Shown piece by piece: positions 16,835 through 24,845 of a DNA stretch of 64,000 nt (positions are counted from its first letter, which is position 1; each line of letters starts with the position of its first letter). The translations under genes and the position numbers were made by a program. The notes below the pieces were generated by a model. It did no database searches. It worked only from the letters and a program-made list of their open reading frames with translations, and was not told where the DNA came from. This stretch comes from Streptomyces sp. DvalAA-43 (GTDB taxonomy: Bacteria; Actinomycetota; Actinomycetes; Streptomycetales; Streptomycetaceae). Location: the NCBI RefSeq assembly GCF_900091725.1, contig NZ_FMBW01000030.1, positions 310,001 through 374,000 of the forward strand. Reading direction: 5' to 3'.

Positions 16835-16854
16835 TCGCCTCGGAGTGGGCCGGG

Positions 16855-17652
16855 TCAGAACAGACTGACCCCCGCCAGCCATCCCCCGTCGATGACGAAC
16901 GGCTGCCCGGTGATGTACGAGGAGTCCTCCGAGGTCAGGAAGAGGGCCAGTGCCGCCACCTCCTCCGGCCGCCCGATCCGGCCCAGCGGCACGAGCTTGC
17001 GGTACAGCTCGGCCACCGCCGCCTTGGACTCCTCCGGGTCGGCGGACGGGTCCAGCGCCGCCGGGTTGGTCATCGCGGTGTCCACGGCGCCGGGACAGAC
17101 GGCGTTGACCCGTATCCCCTTCGCGGCCAGCTCCATCGCGGCCACCCGGGTCAGCCCCAGCACCGCGTGCTTGGTCGCGGCGTACGCGCCCACGAACGCC
17201 ATGCCCGTGAGCCCCGTGTACGAGGCGGTGTTGACGATGGTCCCGCCGCCCGCGGCCTCGATCTCGGGCGCGACGCTCTTGATCCCGAGAAACGCGCCCA
17301 CCTGGTTGACCTGCACCACCTGCTGGAACTCCTCCAGCGGTGTGGACACCAGTTCGTTGAACCGGAGGATGCCCGCGTTGTTGACCAGCCCGTCGATCCT
17401 CCCGAAGGCGTCCTTCGTGGCGGCGACCGCGGCCTGCCAGTCCTCCTCCCGGCTCACGTCCAGGTGGACGTACCGGGCGGCGTCCTTCCCCAGCTCGCCC
17501 CGCAGCTCCTCGGCCAGCGCCTCGCCCGGCTCGTCGAGCACATCGGCGATCACCACCCGCGCGCCCTCCGCGGCGAAGAGCCGCGCCTCCTGCTCGCCCT
17601 GCCCGCGCGCCGCACCGCTGATGAGCACGGTCCGCCCGTCCAGCTTGCCCAT
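16855..17652 (-). CDS. Short-chain dehydrogenase (hydroxysteroid-dehydrogenase-like)
   Basis: Classical NAD(P)-dependent SDR, 265 aa. Cofactor motif SGAARGQG near residues 11-18, NNAG near 90, catalytic Ser in NTASYTG, and YAATK near 155-159, followed by the PG segment CPGAVDTAM. The overall pattern is close to 3-alpha/20-beta-hydroxysteroid dehydrogenases, but the substrate is not fixed by that. The ATG lies 10 nt after the stop of the upstream LLM gene, so the two form an operon under operator sites C and D. Confidence 0.9.
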   Translation of the reverse strand: MGKLDGRTVLISGAARGQGEQEARLFAAEGARVVIADVLDEPGEALAEELRGELGKDAARYVHLDVSREEDWQAAVAATKDAFGRIDGLVNNAGILRFNELVSTPLEEFQQVVQVNQVGAFLGIKSVAPEIEAAGGGTIVNTASYTGLTGMAFVGAYAATKHAVLGLTRVAAMELAAKGIRVNAVCPGAVDTAMTNPAALDPSADPEESKAAVAELYRKLVPLGRIGRPEEVAALALFLTSEDSSYITGQPFVIDGGWLAGVSLF

Positions 17653-17662
17653 GGCCTGACTC

Positions 17663-18607
17663 CTATCTGTCGAGATGGGGGGCGACCTCGGCGGCGAACG
17701 CCGCCATCTGGTCGGTCAGTTCACTACGGCTCCGGCTGCGGAACCGCACCTGGATCTGGTGGACGCCCATGGCCGCGTACGCGCGCAGCGACTCCGCGAG
17801 GGCCTCCGGCTTCCCGGCGAGGGTGCGCCGCCCCACGGACCAGTCCGGGTCGCCGACGTACAGCGGCTCGGTGATCGCGCCGATGACGATCGGGGCCTCG
17901 ACCCCGGCCGCCTCCCGCAGCTCCCTCAGCCGGGCGATCTGCGCGGGCAGCTTCTCCCGGGGGTCGCCCTGCGGCAGCCAGCCGTCGCCCCGTACGGCCG
18001 CCCGGCGCACGGCGGCCGGCGAGGAACCGCCCACCCAGACCGGCACCCGCTCCTGGGCCGGACGCGGCAGCTGCCCGAGGCCGCCGAAGGAGAACCGCTC
18101 CCCCGCGAACTCCGGGTACTCCTCCGGGCCGAGCGCCGCCTTCAGCGCGTCCACGGCCTCGTCGAGCACCCGGCCCCGCCCCTCGAAGTCCGCCCCGAGC
18201 GCCTCGAACTCCTCCTTCACGTGCCCGGCCCCGACCCCGAGGATCAGCCGGCCGCCGCTGAGGTGGTCGAGGGTGGCGTACTGCTTGGCGGTGGCCAGCG
18301 GGTGCCGCAGCCCCACCACCGCGACATGGCTCATCAACAGGACCCGCTCGGTGATCCCGGCGAGAAAGGCGAGGGTGGCGACCGGGTCGTACCAGACGGT
18401 GCCCATGACCCCGGCGAGCCTGCGCGGGATCGCGACGTGGTCGCAGCTCGCCAGATAGGCGAAGCCGGTGCGGTCGGCGGTGCGGGCGATCGCGGCGAGG
18501 TCGGCCACGGTGGCCGCCGCCTCCCACCCCTCGGCGTAGATGGTGCTCTGCGACTGGATCGGCAGCTGCATCCCGTACGACAGCGGCCCGGTGGGTGATA
18601 TCGGCAC
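17663..18607 (-). CDS. LLM-class F420-dependent oxidoreductase
   Basis: Luciferase-like protein of 314 aa. Motifs: YLASCDHVAIPRRL near residue 55, LMSHVAVVGLRHPLATAKQ, and YATLDHLSGGRLILGVGAGH near residues 115-135, the F420-subgroup signature, then VPVWVGGSSPAAVRRAA. GTG 18607 is chosen because GGGAGGAGG lies 8 nt upstream; an ATG at 18646 would lie inside operator site C. First gene of an LLM-SDR operon. Probably a redox step in a catabolic pathway with the nearby SDR, ALDH and amidohydrolase. Confidence 0.87.
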   Translation of the reverse strand: MPISPTGPLSYGMQLPIQSQSTIYAEGWEAAATVADLAAIARTADRTGFAYLASCDHVAIPRRLAGVMGTVWYDPVATLAFLAGITERVLLMSHVAVVGLRHPLATAKQYATLDHLSGGRLILGVGAGHVKEEFEALGADFEGRGRVLDEAVDALKAALGPEEYPEFAGERFSFGGLGQLPRPAQERVPVWVGGSSPAAVRRAAVRGDGWLPQGDPREKLPAQIARLRELREAAGVEAPIVIGAITEPLYVGDPDWSVGRRTLAGKPEALAESLRAYAAMGVHQIQVRFRSRSRSELTDQMAAFAAEVAPHLDR

Positions 18608-18630
18608 CGTGCGGCCTCCTCCCGAGAAGA

Positions 18631-18690
18631 TCTGACGCACCGTCATACGACGGGGCGCGGGGCCATCGTCGTACCTGACGCTGCATCAGA
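18631..18690. promoter_or_regulatory. Operator sites C and D of the LLM/SDR regulon
   Basis: Site C, 18631-18647, is TCTGAC-GCACC-GTCATA. Site D, 18674-18690, is CCTGAC-GCTGC-ATCAGA. Both keep the 6-5-6 geometry of the perfect sites A and B, with one or two mismatches. They are 43 bp apart, directly upstream of the LLM-SDR operon. Confidence 0.6.
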
Positions 18691-19120
18691 CAAGGGGTGG
18701 GCGGCCGGGAAGGGGTCAGCCGGCCAAGCCCCGGAACAGGAAGTCGCCCTCGATCGCGATCCGGGTCGCAGACTTGCTCCCGTCGCGGAAGTTCACGCCG
18801 TCGCATTCTCCGGTCCAGCGCGGCCGAAGGCGATCGCCATCGCGGGCGACCACGGTGACCCGGTTGTCGCGCAGGGCCTCCGTCCGGAACGCGGCACATC
18901 CGAGACGCCCAGCACAACGTAACCAACACTCAGAGGTGGCGAGCCCGGTCGTCGTGGGCTGTTCGGCCCGGCGTGATCCAAACGAAAGGCCCCGGGACCG
19001 GATCCCTGGGGGCCGCATCGCTGTACGCGTACCTGGCGATCGGCCTGGGCACGCAGAACCTCCTGGTACGCAGGCGCGCCGTCGCGCTGTGACCCTGCGG
19101 CCGGAGCTCACCGCTGCCGC
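18691..19120. other. 430-bp region with decayed coding fragments
   Basis: No intact gene. On the minus strand a fragment ending at 18716 reads EALRDNRVTVVARDGDRLRP, then RWTGECDGVNFRDG and a stop, plausible as the C-terminus of a lost protein. On the plus strand 19000-19092 encodes GSLGAASLYAYLAIGLGTQN then LLVRRRAVAL and a stop, resembling the last transmembrane segment of a membrane protein. Both lack starts. A GGCCCC...GGGGCC hairpin lies at about 18988-19013. It looks like debris of past rearrangement. Confidence 0.4.
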
Positions 19121-20245
19121 CTACAGCGGCACGATGACGAGGGCGGTGTCGTCGCCGAGCCCTGTCGACGGCAGCAGATCCGCCAGCAGGGCATCGGCGA
19201 GATCTCCGGCCTCGGCCTGGGTTCCGCGATGGCGGGTCAGGGAGGCGGCCAGCCGGGAAAGGCCGGTGTCGATGTCTTCGTTCCGGCGCTCGATCAGGCC
19301 ATCGGTGTACAGCACGAGGAACGCGCCCTCGGTGAAGGGCACCGTGGCCTGCGCCCAGGGGCCGCGGTCGAGGCGGGCGCCGAGCGGTGGGTCGGTGGCC
19401 CGGTCCAGGAACTCGACGGTGCCGTCACTCCGCAACAGAGCCGGTGGCGGATGACCGGCGCTGCTGTAGGTGATGTGGCGGGTCTCCCAGTCGATGAGCG
19501 CGCTGGCCACCGTCGTGTTCTCGGCCCCTACGACGGAGTCGGCGTACAGCTCCAGGATCTCCAGGGCGCGGGCGGGGCCGCCGCAGGAGCGCGAGGCGGC
19601 GCTGAGCGCGCTGCGCAGTTGCCCCATGACGGTGGCCGCGGACAGTCCGTGACCGACCACGTCGCCCACGGCGACCCCGAGGCGGTCGCCCGGCAGGTCC
19701 ACCAGGTCGTACCAGTCGCCGCCCACCTCCAGCGCGCGGACGGCAGGCCGGTAACGCACGGCCACCGGGTGATGCCCGATCGCACGCGGCGCGGGCAGCA
19801 TCGCTTCCTGCAGGCTCAGCGCGACCGCGCGGGCCTGGATCAGTTCGGTGACGTCCGCCACCCGGTGCAGCAGCATCGCGACCCGCCCGTCCGCGTCGGG
19901 AACAGGAATGTTGGTGATGCTCCAGAAGCGCGCTTCCACCGTCCGGGGCCGGACGGTGATGCCCGTCGGGTCGAACCGCTGCAGCTCCATGGTCTCGGCC
20001 CTGCCGGTCCTCGCGACCCGGCGCAGGGACTCCCCGATGTTGCGCGCCACGGCCGCGTTGGGATGGTTCGGCGTGTCGGCGTAGTCGTCGGGCATGTAGT
20101 GGCCGATCACGCGCTCGCGGCTACGGTTGACCACGCGCAGCCACTCCTTGTTGACGTCCGCGAAGAACAACTGCGGAGTGAGGAGGGCCACCGCCCCCGG
20201 GAGTGCCTGGAACACCGCCCGGTAATCGATCTCTGGTTGCTTCAT
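19121..20245 (-). CDS. PAS-containing PP2C/SpoIIE-type serine phosphatase
   Basis: Cytoplasmic regulatory phosphatase of 374 aa, of the class that dephosphorylates anti-anti-sigma factors. An N-terminal PAS domain (about 5-130, FQALPGAVALLTPQLFFADV) is followed by a SpoIIE domain with YRPAVRALEVGGDWYDL, GVAVGDVVGHG and VLYTDGLIERR, which supply the metal-binding Asp residues. It ends GLGDDTALVIVPL. ATG 20245 has AGGCGG 7 nt upstream. Near it lies a SpoIIAB-like HATPase gene (21798), a plausible partner, though not in an operon with it. No membrane segment. Confidence 0.92.
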   Translation of the reverse strand: MKQPEIDYRAVFQALPGAVALLTPQLFFADVNKEWLRVVNRSRERVIGHYMPDDYADTPNHPNAAVARNIGESLRRVARTGRAETMELQRFDPTGITVRPRTVEARFWSITNIPVPDADGRVAMLLHRVADVTELIQARAVALSLQEAMLPAPRAIGHHPVAVRYRPAVRALEVGGDWYDLVDLPGDRLGVAVGDVVGHGLSAATVMGQLRSALSAASRSCGGPARALEILELYADSVVGAENTTVASALIDWETRHITYSSAGHPPPALLRSDGTVEFLDRATDPPLGARLDRGPWAQATVPFTEGAFLVLYTDGLIERRNEDIDTGLSRLAASLTRHRGTQAEAGDLADALLADLLPSTGLGDDTALVIVPL

Positions 20246-20534
20246 GGCTGTACCGCCTGGACACAGTGAGATCCCACTTACACCATGTCGGATTTACGCG
20301 GCACGCGCCTCTGGATGCCGGCGCGGCCGCGCCGTACGGTCACACAGCGTGACGCGGAACGGATGGCGCTCGCCCCGCCGGCCGGAACGGCCGTGTACAC
20401 GGGCCCACAGGCCCCGGTCCCGGACCCGTCCCGTGAGCGGTGGGAACAGGAGGAGGTCGGCATCGAGCCTGGTCCGGGAAGTCGTGTACGCGGTGTGCCC
20501 CAGCGTCTCAGATCGCGCCCAGGCGCACGGCGTC

Positions 20535-20753
20535 TCAGATCACGCCGTCGCACACGGCGGCGACGAACACCCGCCACGAAGCGGGGCCGAAAACCTGAGC
20601 GCCCAGACCCGGGTCCTTGCTGTCACGCACGGCCTGGCGGCCGGATATCAGAGCAGCGTGCTCGACGCAGTTGTTGTTCGAGCCGCTGTAGGTGCTCGTG
20701 TGCCAGAGCGCGGCCTCCAGTTCGGCAGCCGGGAGATCCATTTCTTCGGTCAT
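20535..20753 (-). CDS. DUF397 protein
   Basis: Small protein, 72 aa, of the DUF397 family that is nearly always paired with an XRE regulator in Streptomyces. Typical segments: ALWHTSTYSGSNNNCVEHA, VRDSKDPGLG, and the hydrophobic end WRVFVAAVCDGVI. ATG 20753 overlaps the stop of the upstream XRE gene (ATGA), so they are coupled. Members such as those at the whiJ and abaA loci act in developmental control. A near-copy of its last 17 nt (20530-20546) occurs at 20503-20519. Confidence 0.9.
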   Translation of the reverse strand: MTEEMDLPAAELEAALWHTSTYSGSNNNCVEHAALISGRQAVRDSKDPGLGAQVFGPASWRVFVAAVCDGVI

Positions 20754-21604
20754 GGTCTGCTTTCCTCGATGAGGTCGCGAATGTACCGCCGGGAGGCGGT
20801 CGGGGAGAGCGCGGCGGCGGTCAATTCGTCCCACGCCTTCGCATACCTCTGGACATCCGCACGCTGCTCAAGCAACGTACCACCGGTGATGTGCTCCAAC
20901 CACACCACTTCGACCGGGGGTTCCGGCAGCAGGCTGAGAGCGGCGAACGACACGTACTGCTCCATGGGCAGTACGGAATTCAGCGGCAGCACCTGGATGG
21001 TGATGTTCGATCGGGTGCCCGCGCTCAGCAGCTGCTGCAACTGTTCCTGGACGATGTCGCCCCCTCCTCCGATCCGGTGGAGAGCCGGTGCGTCGATCAC
21101 TGCGCGAAGCCGGAACCCCGCAGTGTTGTCGAGGAGTTCCTTGCGCTTCATGCGCGTCTGGACCAGCGGCTCGATCTGGTCCTCGGGGAATGCAGCCCCG
21201 AACAAGTGCCGCATGTACGCCTCGGTCTGCAACAGCCCCGGCACGAGCATCGGCTCGAACGTACGGACCGCCCGCGAGTCCGCCTCCAACGTCAGATAGT
21301 CCTTCAGCTCGTCGTGAAGGAGTGGGCCGTGCCCGCTCCACCAGTCGACCTTGTGGATCTCCTTCGCCAGGCGCTTCAGATTCGCCCGCTGCCGCTCGTC
21401 CTCGACTCCGTACAGATTGAGCAGAGTGGTCAGGTCCAGCGGGCGGATACCTCGCTTGCCGTTCTCGATCTGACTGATCTTGGGCTGCCCGCACTCCAAG
21501 GCGTCGGAAGCATCCTGCACCTTGAGACCGGCTTCCAGACGAAATCGACGAAGTTCGCCGCCGAGTCGGCGGCTACGCATGGTGGGCATGTCGCTCTGAG
21601 CCAT
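20750..21604 (-). CDS. XRE-family regulator with DUF5753 (WhiJ-like)
   Basis: DNA-binding protein of 284 aa. N-terminal HTH_XRE (about 10-65; LRRFRLEAGLKVQDASDALE then CGQPKISQIENGKRGI), followed by the DUF5753 region with PMLVPGLLQTEAYMRHLF and IQVLPLNSV. It forms, with DUF397 and a divergent HATPase gene, the cassette found many times in Streptomyces genomes (whiJ type), implicated in repressing development. Start is uncertain: ATG 21604 and GTG 21610 both lack a good Shine-Dalgarno. Regulation is probably autogenous from the 21605-21797 divergent region. Confidence 0.9.
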   Translation of the reverse strand: MAQSDMPTMRSRRLGGELRRFRLEAGLKVQDASDALECGQPKISQIENGKRGIRPLDLTTLLNLYGVEDERQRANLKRLAKEIHKVDWWSGHGPLLHDELKDYLTLEADSRAVRTFEPMLVPGLLQTEAYMRHLFGAAFPEDQIEPLVQTRMKRKELLDNTAGFRLRAVIDAPALHRIGGGGDIVQEQLQQLLSAGTRSNITIQVLPLNSVLPMEQYVSFAALSLLPEPPVEVVWLEHITGGTLLEQRADVQRYAKAWDELTAAALSPTASRRYIRDLIEESRP

Positions 21605-21797
21605 GGCCACATGATGGTCACGCCCTTCAACGGTGCACAACTGCCACCGGCAAGTTGCACCCGTACGCATGAATCACTTATGGAATAGTTGCCTAAGAGA
21701 TGACTCTCGCGGCACCATCCTCCGCATGACCGAGAGCAGTCGGTCCGCCACTGTGCATTGATCGATTGGCACGCCCTCACATCACCCAGGAGGAGCC

Positions 21798-22214
21798 ATG
21801 AACGCCACGATGGAGACAGAACCCCCGCACTACCGGCACGAGTTGTACGTACACCCCCAGTCACTCGCCCAGATGCGCCGCATCGTCGCCTGCCTGGTGG
21901 ACCTGTGGGACTTCCGGGAGTTGACGGACGCCGCCGCGCTCTGCGCCCACGAACTGCTGACCAACGTCGGCCGTCACACGCCCTCGCCGCGCTGCACCCT
22001 CACGCTCCGGCGCCGCACCGACGGTGTACGCATCACCGTCGGCGACTCCAGCCCGACGCCGCCCACGCCTCGCGTCCCGGACTGGATGGCCGAGAGCGGG
22101 CGGGGGCTCGCGCTCATCGGCGGGCTGGCCGCCAGCTGGGGCTCCGAGCCCGCCCCGTACGGCAAGGACGTCTGGGCGGACCTGTGCAGCTCACGCCGGA
22201 GGAGCGTCGCATGA
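21798..22214 (+). CDS. SpoIIAB/RsbW-like ATP-binding (HATPase_c) protein
   Basis: Protein of 138 aa with a GHKL ATP-binding fold as in anti-sigma kinases. The N box is CAHELLTNVGRHT near residue 50, the G1 box VGDSSP near 82, and a late G box GRGLALIGGLA near 100. GGAGGAG lies just before ATG 21798. It is divergent from the WhiJ-like regulator, the usual arrangement of these cassettes. It may control a sigma or anti-sigma-antagonist pathway with the PAS-PP2C phosphatase nearby; that link is inference. Confidence 0.88.
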   Translation: MNATMETEPPHYRHELYVHPQSLAQMRRIVACLVDLWDFRELTDAAALCAHELLTNVGRHTPSPRCTLTLRRRTDGVRITVGDSSPTPPTPRVPDWMAESGRGLALIGGLAASWGSEPAPYGKDVWADLCSSRRRSVA

Positions 22215-22786
22215 GACACCACGACTCCCCCGCGCACGCCCTCGATCACCGGCCGTCCTCCCGGCACGCGGCGGCCGAACTCGGCTCCGCGCTGCGCGAG
22301 GCGGGCATCCGCGTCCCACTCGCGAGGCACTGCGCCGAACCACAGCCCGGTCAGGTCGAGTTGGGACCGCTGTCCCCCGGCGAGGCGAGCCAGTTGGCCC
22401 GGCTCGTCCGGACGGGCACGAAACGCACGCTCAAGGCCGCGCGCGCCTTACGCGACATCGTCGACGCCTACCGCCTCGACCTGCCGGGAATCCAGGTCCG
22501 GGACGGCCGCATCGCGCTCGGCAGCGCCTCACCGGCCACCGCCGAACTCCTGGCCCGGCTGCTCGGCGCCCCTCCGCCGGGCCCGGACACCCTGGCCGCC
22601 GCCCCGCTGGACGCGGACCGGGTCGGCGAGCGACTGCGGCTCGCCTTCACCGCCGCCACCGGTGGGGACGTGCTCGATGTCCACGTAGAGGAAGCGGAAG
22701 CGGGGCCGGACGTGGAACCGGTGCTGGCGCTCGGCTCCATCGACGAGGCTGCGGCGCGTCGGCTGGTCGCGGCCCTGCGGTTCTGA
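22211..22786 (+). CDS. Conserved hypothetical protein coupled to the HATPase
   Basis: A 191-aa soluble protein not recognised as a named family. Starts ATG 22211 inside the HATPase stop (ATGA). The first half holds a helical basic stretch, GEASQLARLVRTGTKRTLKA; the second half is acidic and ends EAAARRLVAALRF. High GC third positions support it as real. Its stop codon TGA (22784-22786) touches the left copy of the 72-bp repeat that bounds the 22.8-27 kb insertion, so it marks the ancestral chromosome on that side. Confidence 0.75.
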   Translation: MRHHDSPAHALDHRPSSRHAAAELGSALREAGIRVPLARHCAEPQPGQVELGPLSPGEASQLARLVRTGTKRTLKAARALRDIVDAYRLDLPGIQVRDGRIALGSASPATAELLARLLGAPPPGPDTLAAAPLDADRVGERLRLAFTAATGGDVLDVHVEEAEAGPDVEPVLALGSIDEAAARRLVAALRF

Positions 22787-22857
22787 ATCAGGAGGCCGAC
22801 AGGGCGCCCGTGTCGTGATCCGCGTCGCCCTCCGGGTCGTCGCCGCCGGTCGCCGCG
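22786..22857. repeat. Left copy of the 72-bp direct repeat (candidate attachment site)
   Basis: The 72 bases match 26911-26982 with one mismatch (22806 G versus 26931 A), 4,125 bp apart and in the same orientation. On the minus strand the repeat is the last 22 codons plus stop of the secreted-protein gene at 26913-27353. Here that 3' end is orphaned: upstream sequence beyond 22857 is unrelated. Confidence 0.9.
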
Positions 22858-22938
22858 CAGGAGGCCCGACGCCGCCGCGAGGCAGACGGCCGGCCTGTCG
22901 CCTTCCGCCCCCTGGCTGCCCTACCTGTGCGGTCGGAC

Positions 22939-22965
22939 TCCCCCTCGGCTGTCGAGAGGGAGTCT
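22939..22965 (-). terminator. Hairpin downstream of the island XRE operon
   Basis: ACTCCCCCTCG (22939-22949) pairs with CGAGAGGGAGT (22955-22965) with one mismatch around a 5-nt loop. It lies about 65 bases past the XRE stop at 23031, between it and the left repeat. Confidence 0.5.
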
Positions 22966-23030
22966 CGCCATGCTCGGGCGCAGGCGGCCAGCAGCACCGA
23001 CGAAGTCCGGCGTCGATCAGGCGGTGCTCG

Positions 23031-23882
23031 TCAGGCACCTTGAAGGCGGCTGCGGGCCGCGTCGATCTCGCCCCGGGCCGCAGCGCCATATACGGCCTGG
23101 TCCCGCAGAGCCGCGAATACGCGGACAAAGTACGCAATGTTCTCGGGCCTGGACGTCTGGAACGCCCCTGACCAGAACTCCTGCTTGAGCAAGCTCTCAT
23201 CGAACAGGTAGAAGCCCTCACCGGGGTAGAGCGAACGCGCCCGGCCGTCCGGGATGATCCCGATCGACACATACGGAAGCCGCGACACGTCCAGGAGGTG
23301 GTCGAGCTGCCCGTTCATCACCTCGGCGCCGCCCGTGTTGTTGGTCAGCGCCGAGGCTTCCAGGAGGAACGAGAAGATCGGTGCCCCGGTGCCGAGAAAC
23401 CTTTTCCGAGCCATGCGGTTCCGCGCCGCTTCCTCGACATCGTCCAATGGCAGGTCGTGAAGCCTGGCATGGATGGTGAACTGTGCCTTCGTGTACTCGA
23501 CCGTCTGTAGAAAACCGGGAATGAACAGCGACTCGTAGACGCGGAGAACCCTGGTCCTTGCATACAGGTCCATGGCTTGCAACTGGAGGCGTTTCATCCC
23601 TGGTCGGTGCCACCGTTTGTAGTCGGTCCACATCAACTCGATCTCGCGACGCACCGCGACAAGTTCGGGAATCTTCCCTTCGGCGGCGCAAGCCGTTGCC
23701 CACCTTCGGATGTCGTCCTCGGTCGGGACCTGTGTCCCGTGCTCGATCTTCGACACCTTGGTCTTGTGCCACCCGCAGCGCCGCGCGAGTTCGACGGCCG
23801 AAATGTTGTTGTCCCGGCGTAATTCCTTGAGCTGGATGCCGAAAGCGTGTCTCGTGGACTCGGAGGGTTCTTGGTCCGACAT
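23031..23882 (-). CDS. XRE-family regulator with DUF5753 (island copy)
   Basis: Regulator of 283 aa. HTH_XRE at about 12-68 (FGIQLKELRRDNNISAVELA then RRCGWHKTKVSKIEHG) and a DUF5753-type C-terminus (ESLFIPGFLQTVEYTKAQFT; later PYVSIGIIPDGRARSLYPGE). ATG 23882 follows the DUF6879 stop by 4 nt, so the genes form an operon. Third-position GC is lower than in neighbouring genes, supporting foreign origin. The wording of the HTH differs clearly from the regulator at 20750, so this is not a recent duplicate. Targets unknown, perhaps the divergent synthetase-ASCH operon. Confidence 0.88.
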   Translation of the reverse strand: MSDQEPSESTRHAFGIQLKELRRDNNISAVELARRCGWHKTKVSKIEHGTQVPTEDDIRRWATACAAEGKIPELVAVRREIELMWTDYKRWHRPGMKRLQLQAMDLYARTRVLRVYESLFIPGFLQTVEYTKAQFTIHARLHDLPLDDVEEAARNRMARKRFLGTGAPIFSFLLEASALTNNTGGAEVMNGQLDHLLDVSRLPYVSIGIIPDGRARSLYPGEGFYLFDESLLKQEFWSGAFQTSRPENIAYFVRVFAALRDQAVYGAAARGEIDAARSRLQGA

Positions 23883-23886
23883 GTCT

Positions 23887-24387
23887 CTAGGGCTTGTACT
23901 CACCGTTGGGGACACCGAGCGACCATGCCCGCTCGAATGCTTCATTGCAGAATCCGACCACGTACGGATCGGTCGAGAGCTGAATGTCCGTCTGTTGGTT
24001 GTCTCCCCCGATGAGGTTGAACACCACCAGGTCATCACGGATCAGGCAGTCGTTACCCGGCAAGGGCAGCACCGATGCGAGAGGGCGGGGAAGCCACCGA
24101 AGACTCTCCGCGGGGTCAGCCAGCTCGACCGCCATCCGCTGGTAGTCCGAGAGCGGTTCGGAGACAACCCTCACACGCCGGTAAGGAAATCCGGAAGCGG
24201 CCTTCCTCGTCAGGAACTCACGATGCCCGCACATTGTCTCCTCGACCGTCTCACGGTCGCCCGAACGCCATGCTTCGAACAGTGAACGGTCTACCTCATA
24301 GAAGTCGCGAAGCTCAAGCTTTCGGATTTCTTGGGCAGGGTCACCGAACAGCAGCTCGATTCGGCGTGATGCCGAGATCAATTCCAT
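23887..24387 (-). CDS. DUF6879-family protein
   Basis: Protein of 166 aa resembling the DUF6879 family, which commonly sits beside XRE/DUF5753 regulators in Streptomyces. It shows LELRDFYEVDRSLFEAWRSG, FPYRRVRVVSEPLSDYQRMA and FNLIGGDNQQTDIQLSTDPY. ATG 24387 is preceded by GGGAG at 4-5 nt. The gene starts 47 nt inside the upstream 97-aa gene and is followed 4 nt later by the XRE gene. Biochemical function is unknown; the fixed pairing suggests it modulates the regulator. Confidence 0.75.
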   Translation of the reverse strand: MELISASRRIELLFGDPAQEIRKLELRDFYEVDRSLFEAWRSGDRETVEETMCGHREFLTRKAASGFPYRRVRVVSEPLSDYQRMAVELADPAESLRWLPRPLASVLPLPGNDCLIRDDLVVFNLIGGDNQQTDIQLSTDPYVVGFCNEAFERAWSLGVPNGEYKP

Positions 24388-24634
24388 AGCGCTCCCTGAC
24401 GTACTTCCGCACGAACACATCCATGGTCCGCCCGGACATCTCCCCGAACGTCTCGTCGTCGGCCAGCGCGACGAGCTGATCCCGAACCCTCGGCCCACGC
24501 TTCTTGAGCTGCACGATCCACGAATCACGGTCGGTCTCGTAGAACGTCTCGCACTCGATTCCGCCTTGCGATTCGGGGTCCGTGCAGAAAAACGTAGCGG
24601 TCACATCGTCGTCAATGTAGCCGTGTTGCCGCAT
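24341..24634 (-). CDS. Small hypothetical protein, first gene of the island minus-strand operon
   Basis: A 97-aa protein, MRQHGYIDDDVTATFF to GIDLGITPNRAAVR. ATG 24634 is chosen for the strong GGGGGAGAG 5 nt upstream; longer in-frame extensions to 24793 look non-coding. Sequence is mixed charged/hydrophobic with no signal peptide, membrane segment or recognisable motif. Its end overlaps the DUF6879 start by 47 nt. Not recognised. Confidence 0.6.
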   Translation of the reverse strand: MRQHGYIDDDVTATFFCTDPESQGGIECETFYETDRDSWIVQLKKRGPRVRDQLVALADDETFGEMSGRTMDVFVRKYVRERYGIDLGITPNRAAVR

Positions 24635-24845
24635 TTCTCTCCCCCATGTTCGGGCCAACGCCGCCCACCGACCCTCGCCCTGCGACCACCCCGAGGTCAA
24701 GAGCCCAGCAGCGCGAAGTCTTCCTCCGGGCGAACTCCCAGCAACTATGAGCAACTTCGTTGAGTCCCATCGGCCCATGCTCATACGGTCCATCCCACGC
24801 CCCGGCCGTCCTCACGGCGGTTCGTGAGCAGAGCGGAGGTACGAA

